Below are positions 1 through 8,105 of a stretch of DNA of 64,000 bases, one piece after another. Every line of letters begins with the position of its first letter. Within the stretch, counting starts at the first letter, position 1. Position numbers and translations under genes: made by a program. Below the pieces are notes generated by a model. It was not told the origin of the DNA. It worked only from the letters and a program-made list of their open reading frames with translations, and ran no database searches. This DNA is from Desulfuromonadaceae bacterium (GTDB lineage: Bacteria; Desulfobacterota; Desulfuromonadia; Geobacterales; Pseudopelobacteraceae). Location of the stretch: contig JAQTQX010000012.1 in the NCBI GenBank assembly GCA_028712075.1, forward strand, positions 1 through 64,000, in the 5' to 3' direction.

Positions 1-2835
1 GACCCGCTCTTCCAGGCTCTCGTTCAGACGCTCCAGCTCATCCTGCGCTTTTTGGCGTTTTTCGATCTCCTCTTCCAGCAGCAGCGCCTTTTCCTGAAGA
101 TTCTCCTCTGTCATCTGCCGCTCTGCCACCTCTTCTTCAAGCTCAATCGTCTGGAGATGAAGTTCTTTCTCGGCATGTTTGCGCTCGGTAATGTCGACGA
201 GCGAGACGATGACTTTGTCTAACGTCTTCTCGTAGCCCGGACAGACCGCGAAATAGACGGTCACGTCCCGTTGCTCGCCCGTAAGCGTCTTGACGACGGC
301 GTCACGCACCATCACGTTTGTTCCGTTCCAGATACAGATCAGTTCTTCGCGGAACGTGTCGAAGGACTCCGCAGTGAACGTTTCGGTCAGACCTGCGAGC
401 AAAGCATCTTTGTTCGCGGCGCAATGCAGGGCAAGCGCCGCTTCGTTCATGTCGACTATCTTCACCATCTGCGCGCATTGCCGTATGATTTCCGGATGTT
501 GTTCGAAGTGCACCTCTATTTCGGTTACCCCATTCTGCTTCAGGCCGTCCAGCAGCGCCTTCACTCCGGAGAAGTCTTCTTCCCAGATCGAAACCGGCGA
601 GTTCTTGAATACGAGGCGGAAACGCTGCTCGCTTTCCTGCAGGTCACGATAGGCCAGCATGGCGTCGAGACCGTCTGCCAGCCGCCGGGCAATCTCCCGA
701 AAGAGCCGTTCCTCTTCCGCTGTCCAATGTCGTACGCGGGAGCATTGATGAAGGCCGAATTCCCATGGGCTGCCGATCTTGGGGCGGAGGGCCATGGAGA
801 TAAAACTCTTGAAACCGAAACGCGCGGAAACATCGACCGGTAACGGGTGCTGCGTGCCCGGTCCGAACTGGACCGGACCATCTGCCTCCAGCAGTGTCCT
901 GAATGTCTGCGCAGTATCGCTACTTGTCGGTACATCGATGCCGAGTTCAAGGACGCCCGGATATTCCGCCTTGCAGCGTTCCACCGGAACGCCCCAGGAG
1001 CCCGCTTTGGGATCGCACGGATAGAGCAGGAATGCCCGGTCGCAATCGAAGGTGGCCAGCACGACATCAAGCAGATCGTTCAGCATTCCTTCCAGGTCCG
1101 TCGCCCCCTGTATGGCACGGTTGACCCTGTCCATGTTCTCGAAATACCTGAGATTCTGCGAGCGTTCCTCCTCTATGCGTTTGCGCTCGGTAATGTCCTG
1201 AACGGTTCCCGCAGAGCGGATCGGCTTGTCATTCTCATAGAATGTTTCACAATGCTCATGGACATGCTTTATCCGGCCTCCGGCCAGCAGCAGGCGATGG
1301 TCAATGGAGTAGGAGGTCCGGGTTCTGACTGAATTGGTATATGCAGCATCGACAGCCTCCCGGTCATCAGGATGAATCGCCTGCAGAAAAGCGTCATACG
1401 AAGCGCCGAACGCCTGCGGGTCGATCTCGAATATGCGATAGATCTCATCCGACCAGAAAAGCCGATTTGTCAGGAGATCCAGTTCCCAGCTCCCTATATG
1501 GGCAATACGCTGGGCTTCGTTCAGATCTCCGGCCGTCTTTCGCAGCTCCTCTGTGCGCTCTTCAACCCGCATTTCGAGATCTTCGTTCGCTTTGCGAAGT
1601 TCCTGCTCCAGACGCCTGAACTCGGTAACGTCGTGCATGATGGCAACCGCCCCGAGCTTTTGTCCGGTCTCGTCCAATATCACACTACCGTTTGCGAGAA
1701 TGAACCGGACCGGCTGGCCTTTCGCCTTGATCGCCATCCCCGCATCCCTGACGATCTCCCCCCTGAAAGCACGGGCAAGCGGTATCTCGTCCGTCAGAAG
1801 CGGGGTGATCCCGTCCGGATGGAACAGGTCGAAGTGCTGCGCCCATTCTTCAGGGGGGAGTCTCAACGGATCAAGCCCGTGCCACTCCCGCGCCGACCGG
1901 TTGAACAGCGTCAGAGTTCCGCCCGCATCGCAGGCGACCACGCCGTCAGCCATGCTATCAAGCAGGCTGTGGCTGAATTCTTTCTCCCTTGTTACCGCCT
2001 GCTCCGCCCGCTTCAGATCGCGGAAAATAAGATCGAACGGCTCCTGAAAACCGGTCACGACAAGCGCACGGTAGATGAGGTAAAAGGCGGCGAGCTTCAG
2101 GAAATGTCCCGCCATGTTGGCGGGGCCGTATACGCTCACATAGGAGGTAAAAGCCAGTTCCGAGCCGATCGTGCAGAGTATGCTGACGGCGATAAACGTA
2201 AATACCCTGATGTTGAAGGATGTCCGAGTACCAACAAAAAGAAACAGCGCCACGAGGAGAAATGCGGATATGACATATTCGCTGACGATTTTGAAAGTGG
2301 TGAGTCCCGTGCCCTCGATGAAGCAGTCGGGAAAAACGCCCGAGTAGACCAGCATCGTGCTCGCCGAAACCGCGGAGAGAGTGAGGCCGAAGAATATCCG
2401 TTCGTTAAGGTTTCGTCGGGCGAAAAGGGGCGCCAGACAGAGAAGGAGCGCCTGCAGGGAACGAGCCTCTATCCAGAGCTGAGTTGGGAGGTTGGCTCCA
2501 TATCCCGGGAAGACCCCCATCCCTTTATAAGCCAGACTATGAAGCAGATCAACCAGGGCGATGAGGCCATAGCCGATGCCGAGAACCTTCAGACAGCCGC
2601 CGGTCAGGAAACGACGCGCATTCCAGGTCAGGGTGAAAAGGGTGAAGCCAATGGCAATGGTCGTGAATTCTATCAGGCTGTGGAACAGAATATAGCTGTG
2701 GAGGCTGCTGGCATACAGTCCCAGAGCGACGGCCATCACAACAGCGGTGCGAAAAATGATGTCGGATGGACCACTCCCTGGCAACATCATTCTTTTCCAT
2801 GTGTGGCTTTCATGTGAAGCATGCTTTGTCGGCAT
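1..2835 (-). CDS. MASE3-PAS-GAF membrane sensor protein, C-terminus beyond window
   Basis: The - strand frame is open from 2835 to the left edge (about 945 residues visible). The start at 2835 has a GGAGGT site nine bases upstream. Residues about 25-265 hold some eight hydrophobic helices and look like a MASE3 sensor domain. Then come a PAS at about 280-410, a PAS/PAC at about 437-560 starting IAHIGSWELD and ending near DITERK, a GAF-like region at about 565-720, a third PAS at about 730-880 and a coiled coil rich in LEEEI and ERLNESLEE. The output domain lies outside the window, so histidine kinase versus diguanylate cyclase cannot be decided; a kinase is the commoner arrangement. Ligand unknown. 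A long + strand frame across it is an antisense shadow. Confidence 0.85.
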   Translation of the reverse strand, partial: MPTKHASHESHTWKRMMLPGSGPSDIIFRTAVVMAVALGLYASSLHSYILFHSLIEFTTIAIGFTLFTLTWNARRFLTGGCLKVLGIGYGLIALVDLLHSLAYKGMGVFPGYGANLPTQLWIEARSLQALLLCLAPLFARRNLNERIFFGLTLSAVSASTMLVYSGVFPDCFIEGTGLTTFKIVSEYVISAFLLVALFLFVGTRTSFNIRVFTFIAVSILCTIGSELAFTSYVSVYGPANMAGHFLKLAAFYLIYRALVVTGFQEPFDLIFRDLKRAEQAVTREKEFSHSLLDSMADGVVACDAGGTLTLFNRSAREWHGLDPLRLPPEEWAQHFDLFHPDGITPLLTDEIPLARAFRGEIVRDAGMAIKAKGQPVRFILANGSVILDETGQKLGAVAIMHDVTEFRRLEQELRKANEDLEMRVEERTEELRKTAGDLNEAQRIAHIGSWELDLLTNRLFWSDEIYRIFEIDPQAFGASYDAFLQAIHPDDREAVDAAYTNSVRTRTSYSIDHRLLLAGGRIKHVHEHCETFYENDKPIRSAGTVQDITERKRIEEERSQNLRYFENMDRVNRAIQGATDLEGMLNDLLDVVLATFDCDRAFLLYPCDPKAGSWGVPVERCKAEYPGVLELGIDVPTSSDTAQTFRTLLEADGPVQFGPGTQHPLPVDVSARFGFKSFISMALRPKIGSPWEFGLHQCSRVRHWTAEEERLFREIARRLADGLDAMLAYRDLQESEQRFRLVFKNSPVSIWEEDFSGVKALLDGLKQNGVTEIEVHFEQHPEIIRQCAQMVKIVDMNEAALALHCAANKDALLAGLTETFTAESFDTFREELICIWNGTNVMVRDAVVKTLTGEQRDVTVYFAVCPGYEKTLDKVIVSLVDITERKHAEKELHLQTIELEEEVAERQMTEENLQEKALLLEEEIEKRQKAQDELERLNESLEERV

Positions 2836-2842
2836 CACGTCG

Positions 2843-3100
2843 TTACCTCCCACTCTCCAGCTCCTTGATCTTTACCTTCAGTTCAACCATCCGCAGTTCC
2901 CGGTTGACGAAAAGCCGGTTCATCTGCTCAAGGTCCGCATTTTTGCCTCCAGTTCGGCGGTTCGCTCTCTGACACGTTGTTCCAGTTCGCTGTTGAGTAT
3001 GCGGCCTGTTTTTCACTGTCACTCTCCGTATCTCGGTAAACATCCTCCACGGCAAGGATTCTCTGATTGAAAGGGCGGCAAAGATGGCCTGAATGTGAGA
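2843..3100 (-). pseudogene. Frameshifted C-terminal remnant of a PAS sensor kinase
   Basis: Three frames read in succession give one recognisable tail: a PAS/PAC end with DSEKQAA, then LNSELEQRVRERTAELEAK, then NADLEQMNRLFVNRELRMVE, ending in KIKELESGR and a stop at 2843. This is the usual coiled-coil linker after the last PAS of Geobacter sensor kinases. The last shift falls on a run of five A residues (T run at 2940-2944) and is repaired by adding one base; a second shift lies near 2998. It sits just upstream of the intact sensor gene, so it is probably the decayed end of a neighbouring paralogue. Only the tail is recognised; upstream sequence is too degraded to assign. Confidence 0.6.
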
Positions 3101-3130
3101 TGTAAAACGGAATATATAAATGGAATTCAA

Positions 3131-3641
3131 ACCTCCGTCTCATTAGTGTTGAGTGTAGCCCAGTTTTGAACTAATTCAAGCGGTGCAAAAACATACTATT
3201 GACGGGTACTTGCCCAAGGAGCCTCGACTCTGCCGCTATTATTGCTCGCCCGCCGAGCAATAAAAAGTTCAGATGGTTAATAATTAGGCATTGGCAACGT
3301 GCAACAGTTGGCACGGGAGAACGTGCGGTAATGCATACAGCAATGATTTCGGAATGATAGCTATTGGCACGCCATGTGCTAACCAGTATGTCAGGGGACA
3401 TGATTTCCGCCCGGTGGGCGGTTTCACACGAACTCTGGCAACGGCGCCATTTTCCGCATGGAATGATGCCGTTTTTTATTTTTCGGCACGAGTAATCTCT
3501 CCCATCTCACTCCTTACTCCGCCCCCCTTGAAGGGAGAGTAATGTAGTCAAGATGCCCTCCTCTCCAGAGGGAGGGTTAGTGGGGGGCTAAAGGTTGAAA
3601 TGTCAGAGTATAAATAGATGCAGATATGAAACGGAGGACTT
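3131..3641. other. Intergenic region before the nif accessory genes
   Basis: No convincing gene. Short frames on both strands lack ribosome sites and family resemblance. It holds the sigma-54-like promoter at 3364-3380 and, at about 3522-3592, a G/C-rich imperfect palindrome (CCCCCCTTGAAGGG ... CCCTCC-TCTCCAGA-GGGAGGG) of the kind seen elsewhere in this window. Confidence 0.5.
3364..3380 (+). promoter_or_regulatory. Sigma-54-like promoter upstream of nif accessory genes
   Basis: TTGGCACGCCATGTGCT matches YTGGCACG-N4-TTGCW, with the invariant GG and GC separated by exactly ten bases; one T of the -12 element is a G. Transcription would start near 3391, inside the small palindrome ATGTC-AGGG-GACAT (3388-3401). 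It points to the NifX-like gene about 260 bases downstream. No clear NifA TGT-N10-ACA site was found. Confidence 0.5.
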
Positions 3642-4034
3642 ATGAAAATCGCATTTACCACCTCAACCGGCGAAGTTATCGACCAGCATTTCGGGCAATG
3701 TCAGAACTTCCATATCTGGGAGGTAGGTCCGGATGAGGCGGCCTTTCTGAATACGGTCAGCGTTGGTGAGCATGGCAGTGATGAAGAGGATCGCATCGCT
3801 GCACGTGCTCAGCTTCTTTCAGACTGCGCCATTGTCTATACCATGCAGATCGGCGGGCCGGCAGCTGCAAAGCTGGTAGCCCAGAGGATCCATCCCATGA
3901 AGACGAACGCGGAGGTTAATCTGCGCGAGACCGTTGAGCGTTTTCAGGAGGTGCTGCGCGGCAATCCTCCGCCATGGCTGCGCAAGGCAATGAACAAGAA
4001 TGTCACAACATCATTTCTGGACGATGAGTCCTGA
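3642..4034 (+). CDS. NifX/NafY-like FeMo-cofactor binding protein
   Basis: Protein of 130 residues of the dinitrogenase iron-molybdenum cofactor family. The N-terminus MKIAFTTSTGEVIDQHFGQC has the family's conserved DQHFG motif, followed by an alpha/beta fold and a variable C-terminal tail. Proteins of this family carry NifB-co or FeMo-co between scaffolds or hold apo-dinitrogenase during cofactor insertion. The start has a GGAGG site (ACGGAGGACTT). It is followed at 24 bases by a nif-type ferredoxin and then a second member of the same family, so a nitrogenase maturation role is well supported. Which paralogue (NifX, NafY or the NifB C-terminal type) cannot be fixed from sequence alone. Confidence 0.8.
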   Translation: MKIAFTTSTGEVIDQHFGQCQNFHIWEVGPDEAAFLNTVSVGEHGSDEEDRIAARAQLLSDCAIVYTMQIGGPAAAKLVAQRIHPMKTNAEVNLRETVERFQEVLRGNPPPWLRKAMNKNVTTSFLDDES

Positions 4035-4058
4035 CAACACCCGAAAAGGAGAACGATT

Positions 4059-4322
4059 ATGGCGTATATTACCGGATTGACACGCGACAAGCATGAGTGG
4101 ACCCCGCAGTTCATAACCTCAATTGACGATGAAATCTGCATCGGATGCGGGCGCTGCTATAAAGTTTGCGCTCACGATGTACTGGAATTTGAAGAGCTGG
4201 ACGGAGATGATTCCGCCAAGATGTACATGAGAGTTGCCAACCCCGGCAACTGCATCGGCTGTCAGGCCTGCGAACGTACCTGTTCGAAAAAATGCTTTTC
4301 TTTTGAGCCGGTTGCAGCGTAG
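4059..4322 (+). CDS. nif-associated 2x[4Fe-4S] ferredoxin (FdxB/ferredoxin III type)
   Basis: Protein of 87 residues with two cysteine clusters: CIGCGRCYKVC at about 28-38 and CIGCQACERTC at about 68-78. It resembles the nif-specific ferredoxin III family, whose N-terminus runs ITGLTR.. and ..WTPQFI. Expected role is electron donation to nitrogenase or to FeMo-cofactor assembly in the cytoplasm. AAAAGGAG precedes the ATG. It lies between two cofactor-binding-family genes and probably shares their transcript. Confidence 0.85.
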   Translation: MAYITGLTRDKHEWTPQFITSIDDEICIGCGRCYKVCAHDVLEFEELDGDDSAKMYMRVANPGNCIGCQACERTCSKKCFSFEPVAA

Positions 4323-4374
4323 TTGTCGCGCCTCCGGCTGTTGCGGCCGGAGGCTTTCGCAGAGGAGGTGAAGC

Positions 4375-4704
4375 ATGTTGATTGCAGTCGCATCCAAAGA
4401 TGGCAAGGAGATCAACCAGCATTTCGGTCATGCCGAGCGCTTTCTGATCTATGATGTGGAAAACAGCAATGCCAAACTGGTTGATGAACGGAAGGTGGAG
4501 CGTTATTGCAGCTTTGACCCTGAGCACCCCTTGCGTGGACACCTGCTTAAAAGTATCGCAGAAGCTCTTGACGGATGTCGCGCTGTTGTGACCGCCCAGA
4601 TGGGAGAACATCCGAAAGGCGAACTGGAAAAACTCGGGGTCGAACCGTTCGTAGCCAGCGGATCAATCAAGATGACACTGGTTGAGCTGGCAAAGATTCT
4701 GTAA
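4375..4704 (+). CDS. Dinitrogenase iron-molybdenum cofactor family protein
   Basis: Protein of 109 residues. MLIAVASKDGKEINQHFGHA carries the NQHFGHAERF signature of the NifX/NifB C-terminal family, followed by the usual small alpha/beta domain. The final segment VEPFVASGSIKMTLVELAKI is also typical. GAGGAGGTGAAGC gives a strong ribosome site. It is the second copy of this family in the cluster and probably binds the cofactor or its precursor during maturation. It is about one third identical by eye to the upstream paralogue at the N-terminus but lacks its C-terminal extension. Confidence 0.8.
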   Translation: MLIAVASKDGKEINQHFGHAERFLIYDVENSNAKLVDERKVERYCSFDPEHPLRGHLLKSIAEALDGCRAVVTAQMGEHPKGELEKLGVEPFVASGSIKMTLVELAKIL

Positions 4705-4711
4705 CAACTTC

Positions 4712-4790
4712 GGATGAGAGGTGAGGGATGAGGGATGATATTCTCATCGTTTTTTCCTCATCCTTCATCGGTTTAAACTCATCCCTCATC
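4712..4790. repeat. Imperfect palindrome, GATGAGG/CCTCATC type
   Basis: Runs of GATGAGAGGTGAGGGATGAG are mirrored by CTCATCCTTCATC and CTCATCCCTCATC around TTTTTTCC, giving a long imperfect hairpin between the cofactor gene and draT. It may also work as a terminator. It resembles interspersed intergenic palindromes rather than a coding region. Confidence 0.5.
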
Positions 4791-4822
4791 TGTATTTTTT
4801 CACAACGAGGTGAATACCCGTC

Positions 4823-5620
4823 ATGCACAACGGTTCTTTTAATTACTGCAATCTGCCGCCGTGGGTCATCGCTTCGCGTCACTTCAATGACAACCCAAAG
4901 CCAATAGAGATTCAAGGCGTCCTGGAGGCCAACCGCTTTCTGTTTCAAAAGCTCGATTCCTCCAGCATCCAGGAAGAACGCGCCCTTACCTTCAACGATT
5001 TCATGTCGGTCAAGTTCCAGCTTCATCACTGGCAGGATCAGACCGACGGTGCTCGCAGAAGTATCAAAAACAGCTATCTTCGCTTCCTGCGCGGCTGGAT
5101 GATGGATTCCAACTCGGTTGAAGGTGCCGTCCTCAAACGCTGGGTCGAAAGTCGCATGGGAATCACCCCTACCTTCCATCGCGCCAGAATTTCAGACATC
5201 CATAGCGAAAGTTATTTTGACTTTTCAGTGGATGTCATGAAGGGGAGCGCCCGCACCAATGCAATCCAATCCCAGCTGGATCTACTGTACCACTACTGCC
5301 AGTACGAACTTGGCCTGAAATATCCGTCTGCAGAACAGATCACTCTGTATCGCGGGACCTATGATGCCAGCGAGCATGATATTATAGAGCAGATCGACAG
5401 ACGAACGCAGATTGTCCGGCTGAATAATCTGGCATCGTTTACGTCTGATGAAGAACGGGCCTGGGAGTTTGGTTCAACAGTCTGGAAGGTTAGCGTGCCG
5501 CTGTGCAAGGTATTTTTCTACAATGATCTGCTACCTGGCAGCATTATGAAAGGTGAAGGTGAATATCTTGTCATCGGCGGAGAATACCGGGTGTGCAAGG
5601 TTCTTTGTACTGTCGGATGA
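4823..5620 (+). CDS. draT: Dinitrogenase reductase ADP-ribosyltransferase DraT
   Basis: Protein of 265 residues. The N-terminus (NLPPWVIASRHFNDNP), the block RFLRGWMMDSNSVEGAVLKR and the mid-protein TLYRGTYD all match NAD+-dinitrogen-reductase ADP-D-ribosyltransferase. The enzyme transfers ADP-ribose from NAD+ to an arginine of NifH and switches nitrogenase off when ammonium appears. It follows nif accessory genes and faces the PII/Amt operon, whose products normally relay the ammonium signal to DraT. No DraG glycohydrolase is visible in the window. ACGAGGTG lies about ten bases before the ATG. Length fits the family. Confidence 0.9.
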   Translation: MHNGSFNYCNLPPWVIASRHFNDNPKPIEIQGVLEANRFLFQKLDSSSIQEERALTFNDFMSVKFQLHHWQDQTDGARRSIKNSYLRFLRGWMMDSNSVEGAVLKRWVESRMGITPTFHRARISDIHSESYFDFSVDVMKGSARTNAIQSQLDLLYHYCQYELGLKYPSAEQITLYRGTYDASEHDIIEQIDRRTQIVRLNNLASFTSDEERAWEFGSTVWKVSVPLCKVFFYNDLLPGSIMKGEGEYLVIGGEYRVCKVLCTVG

Positions 5621-5672
5621 GCAGAAACGCCCCGCTGATACACCGCAATCCGCGAATCCAGGTGGTAACTTA

Positions 5673-6410
5673 TTATATCGGCAACACAAGCGTAAAAGTG
5701 GTGCCCCCCCCCGCTCTGCTTGATACCCTGATTTTCCCGCCCATGTTCTCAAGAAGATTTTTTGTCACAAACAATCCGAGTCCGGTTCCTTCACCGTCCT
5801 TCTTTGTTGTGTAATACCGGTCAAATATTCGCTCGATCGACTCATCTGCAATGCCGGGACCGTTGTCTGTAATAGTAACGCACACTGAATCGCTATCTTC
5901 ATGTGCAGTTTCGATCAGAAGTTTGCCGCCCCCCAGTTCCATTGCCTGCAGAGCGTTCATTATTATGTTCAGAAGAATCTGTTTGAGAGCGTTTGCATCA
6001 AGCCGGAGAAACGGCAGGGAGGAATCAAGCTGCGTAAGAACCGTTATTGAACGTCGGGCCGCCTCGAAATTGAGAAAATCGAGAATAAAGTTTATGGTGA
6101 GGTTGATGTCGACTTCACTGATAGTTTCATCGTGGCTGCTGAAATGAAGCAGGCCTTTGGTCATCTGTGAAAGGCGCAGCGCCTCAGAACTGATACGGGA
6201 GATCATTTCGAGAACGTTCTCCGGCACCCCGTCTTCCCGCATGATCAACTGGGCTGCCGAAACAATAACAGAGAGTGGAGTATTCAGTTCATGCACAACA
6301 CCGGCTGATATTTTACCCAGCTCCGCCATTTTTTCATTGTACGCAAGCTGCCGCAACAGTTCCGGAGAGATTGCAGCATCACTGCTATGCCTGACTGGTG
6401 AATCGTTCAT
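5673..6410 (-). CDS. Soluble histidine kinase of the ammonium/nitrogen operon
   Basis: Protein of 245 residues from the ATG at 6410, which has GGAG six bases upstream; a longer frame to 6581 would add a segment that overlaps the amt terminator and is rejected. HisKA box VVHELNTPLSVI (phospho-His), N box NIIMNALQAM, G1 DNGPGIADE and G2 GTGLGLFVT are all present. No membrane segment and only about 30 residues before the dimerisation domain, so it senses through partners rather than its own input domain. Position directly after amt suggests a role in nitrogen signalling, perhaps NtrB-like, but no response regulator is adjacent. Confidence 0.8.
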   Translation of the reverse strand: MNDSPVRHSSDAAISPELLRQLAYNEKMAELGKISAGVVHELNTPLSVIVSAAQLIMREDGVPENVLEMISRISSEALRLSQMTKGLLHFSSHDETISEVDINLTINFILDFLNFEAARRSITVLTQLDSSLPFLRLDANALKQILLNIIMNALQAMELGGGKLLIETAHEDSDSVCVTITDNGPGIADESIERIFDRYYTTKKDGEGTGLGLFVTKNLLENMGGKIRVSSRAGGGTTFTLVLPI

Positions 6411-6428
6411 GGATACTCCAACTGAGAA

Positions 6429-6459
6429 GGAAGCCACCCAAACTGGTTGGGCGGCTTCC
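6429..6459 (-). terminator. Hairpin between amt and the histidine kinase gene
   Basis: GGAAGCC-A-CCCAA / TTGGG-C-GGCTTCC pair around ACTGG: a 13-bp stem with one A/C mismatch. There is no long U tract on the - strand, so it may only partly terminate or act as an RNA-processing site, lowering kinase expression. Confidence 0.5.
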
Positions 6460-6483
6460 TGACGTATTACAACATTCTGCACG

Positions 6484-8022
6484 CTACATATTGTAACCGC
6501 TTTCAGAGTGTTGTGTCTGGTCGAGACCCATGATCTCGTCTTCTTTCTCAACACGCAGGCCGATCGTTTTCTCAAGAACAAAAGCGATTATCAGCGTTAC
6601 GAAAAAGGCGTAGGCGCCGGCAGCAACAACGGCGATCAGCTGTGTCATCAGCTGATTGAAATTTCCTGCCAGCAGACCGGTGGCGCCAACGGTGGCAAAT
6701 ACGCCGGTCATGATCGCGCCAAAGGTACCGCCAAGTCCATGTACGCCGAAGGCATCAAGTGAATCGTCATACTTTAGTTTTGCCTTGAGGAGTATGCCGC
6801 CGTAGCAGACGATGCCGGCCATCAGCCCCATCAGCAGTGCAGCGCCCGGCTGCACGAAGCCGGCAGCAGGAGTAATAACAACCAGGCCGGCAACAACACC
6901 GGAGCCAAATCCGAGAGCAGAAGGTTTACCGGAATGGAGCCATTCTGCAATCATCCAGGACAGTCCGGCAGCAGCCGGTGCTATTGTTGTGGTGGCGAAA
7001 GCCAGGCCGGCGAGGCCGCCGGCAGCATCAGAATTGTTTACTCCAACAATGGCGGAACCGGCATTGAAACCAAACCAGCCGAACCAGAGCAGACCAACAC
7101 CGAGCAGAGTCAGTGGCAGATTGTGCGGTGCCATGCGCTCGTTGGGGAAGCCGTGACGCTTGCCGAGGAATATCAGGAATGCCAGGGCGGAGATACCTGA
7201 AGAAAGGTGAACGACAGTGCCGCCGGCAAAATCAAGTGCCCCTTTTTTGAACAGCCAGCCGTCGCTCATCCAGACCCAGTGAGCAAGAGGGTCATAGACA
7301 AGCGTCGTCCAGAGCAGAACGAACACGCAGTAGGCTGAAAATTTGACACGTTCAGCCATGGCTCCGGAGATAAGTGCTACGGTGATAATGGCAAACATCG
7401 CCTGGTACATCGCGAACACGAGCTCCGGGATCGCGCCCGGTTCCTTGGTATAGTTCTGGAAAAGGGCAAACTCAACGGTGCCGCTTGCGGCATCTTTCAT
7501 GATAACCAGGCCATTCAGCATAAATTTGCTGAAATCTCCGACAAACCCCATGCCGCCCAGATCAGGTCCGAAAGAGAGTGAGTAGCCGATGACGGCCCAC
7601 TGCACTCCGACAATGCCCATTGCAACAAATGAATGCATAAAAGTGGAAAGTACGTTTTTCTGGCGAACCATGCCACCGTAGAACAGCGCCAAGCCGGGGA
7701 TCATCACCAGTACCAGAGCCGCTGAAACCAGCATCCATGCGGTATCTCCGGTGTTGAGGACCGGTTTGACATCAGGGGGTGTCGTCGGTGCAGCTGGAAT
7801 TGCAGGGGCTGTCACTGTTGCTGACTCGATAGTTTTGCCGGGATCTGCTGAAGTGGCTGCAGCAGGAGCAGTTACAGCTGGAGGCGTGTTACTCTTCTCA
7901 TCTGCCAGAACTGTCTGGGGAAACAGTATGAAGAGCGCCAAGGCGGTTATTATCAATCCAGGGATAAAGCGTTTGAACGTTGCGGTTAGATTCGTTTCTG
8001 AAAGACATCCTTGTGCCTTCAT
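6484..8022 (-). CDS. amt: Ammonium transporter, Amt family, with N-terminal extension
   Basis: Protein of 512 residues. Residues 1-40 form a signal-peptide-like helix (GLIITALALFILFPQTVLA) followed by an Ala/Pro/Thr-rich linker to about 88. The Amt core of eleven helices then starts at NTGDTAWMLVSAALVLVMIP. Family marks include ALFYGGMVRQKN, the DFAGGTVVHLSSG pore segment and the DAFGVHGLGGTFG block with its pore histidine. It imports ammonium or conducts NH3/NH4+ and is gated by PII. The neighbours are a second amt and PII upstream and a kinase downstream. Signal-peptide-plus-linker Amt proteins occur in several bacteria; cleavage would leave the N-terminus outside. Confidence 0.9.
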   Translation of the reverse strand: MKAQGCLSETNLTATFKRFIPGLIITALALFILFPQTVLADEKSNTPPAVTAPAAATSADPGKTIESATVTAPAIPAAPTTPPDVKPVLNTGDTAWMLVSAALVLVMIPGLALFYGGMVRQKNVLSTFMHSFVAMGIVGVQWAVIGYSLSFGPDLGGMGFVGDFSKFMLNGLVIMKDAASGTVEFALFQNYTKEPGAIPELVFAMYQAMFAIITVALISGAMAERVKFSAYCVFVLLWTTLVYDPLAHWVWMSDGWLFKKGALDFAGGTVVHLSSGISALAFLIFLGKRHGFPNERMAPHNLPLTLLGVGLLWFGWFGFNAGSAIVGVNNSDAAGGLAGLAFATTTIAPAAAGLSWMIAEWLHSGKPSALGFGSGVVAGLVVITPAAGFVQPGAALLMGLMAGIVCYGGILLKAKLKYDDSLDAFGVHGLGGTFGAIMTGVFATVGATGLLAGNFNQLMTQLIAVVAAGAYAFFVTLIIAFVLEKTIGLRVEKEDEIMGLDQTQHSESGYNM

Positions 8023-8059
8023 CTTGTATCTCCTTTGACAAGTAAGATGACGTTAAACA

Positions 8060-8091
8060 GTTCGGCTGTTACTCCATGGTAACAGCCGAAC
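8060..8091 (-). terminator. Hairpin between the two amt genes
   Basis: GTTCGGCTGTTAC and GTAACAGCCGAAC form a perfect 13-bp stem with a six-base loop. It is followed on the - strand by TGTTTAACG rather than a clean U tract, so it is likely an intra-operon attenuator that sets the ratio of the two transporters. Confidence 0.6.
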
Positions 8092-8105
8092 AGATATGAT
8101 TGAAT

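Noticed and set aside
1372..2817. Long + strand open frame (481 codons)
   Set aside because: Antisense shadow of the MASE3/PAS/GAF sensor gene; its translation has no family resemblance, while the - strand frame shows clear domains.
3292..3312. Second TTGGCAC near 3318 as a sigma-54 promoter
   Set aside because: GG to GC spacing is thirteen bases, not ten.
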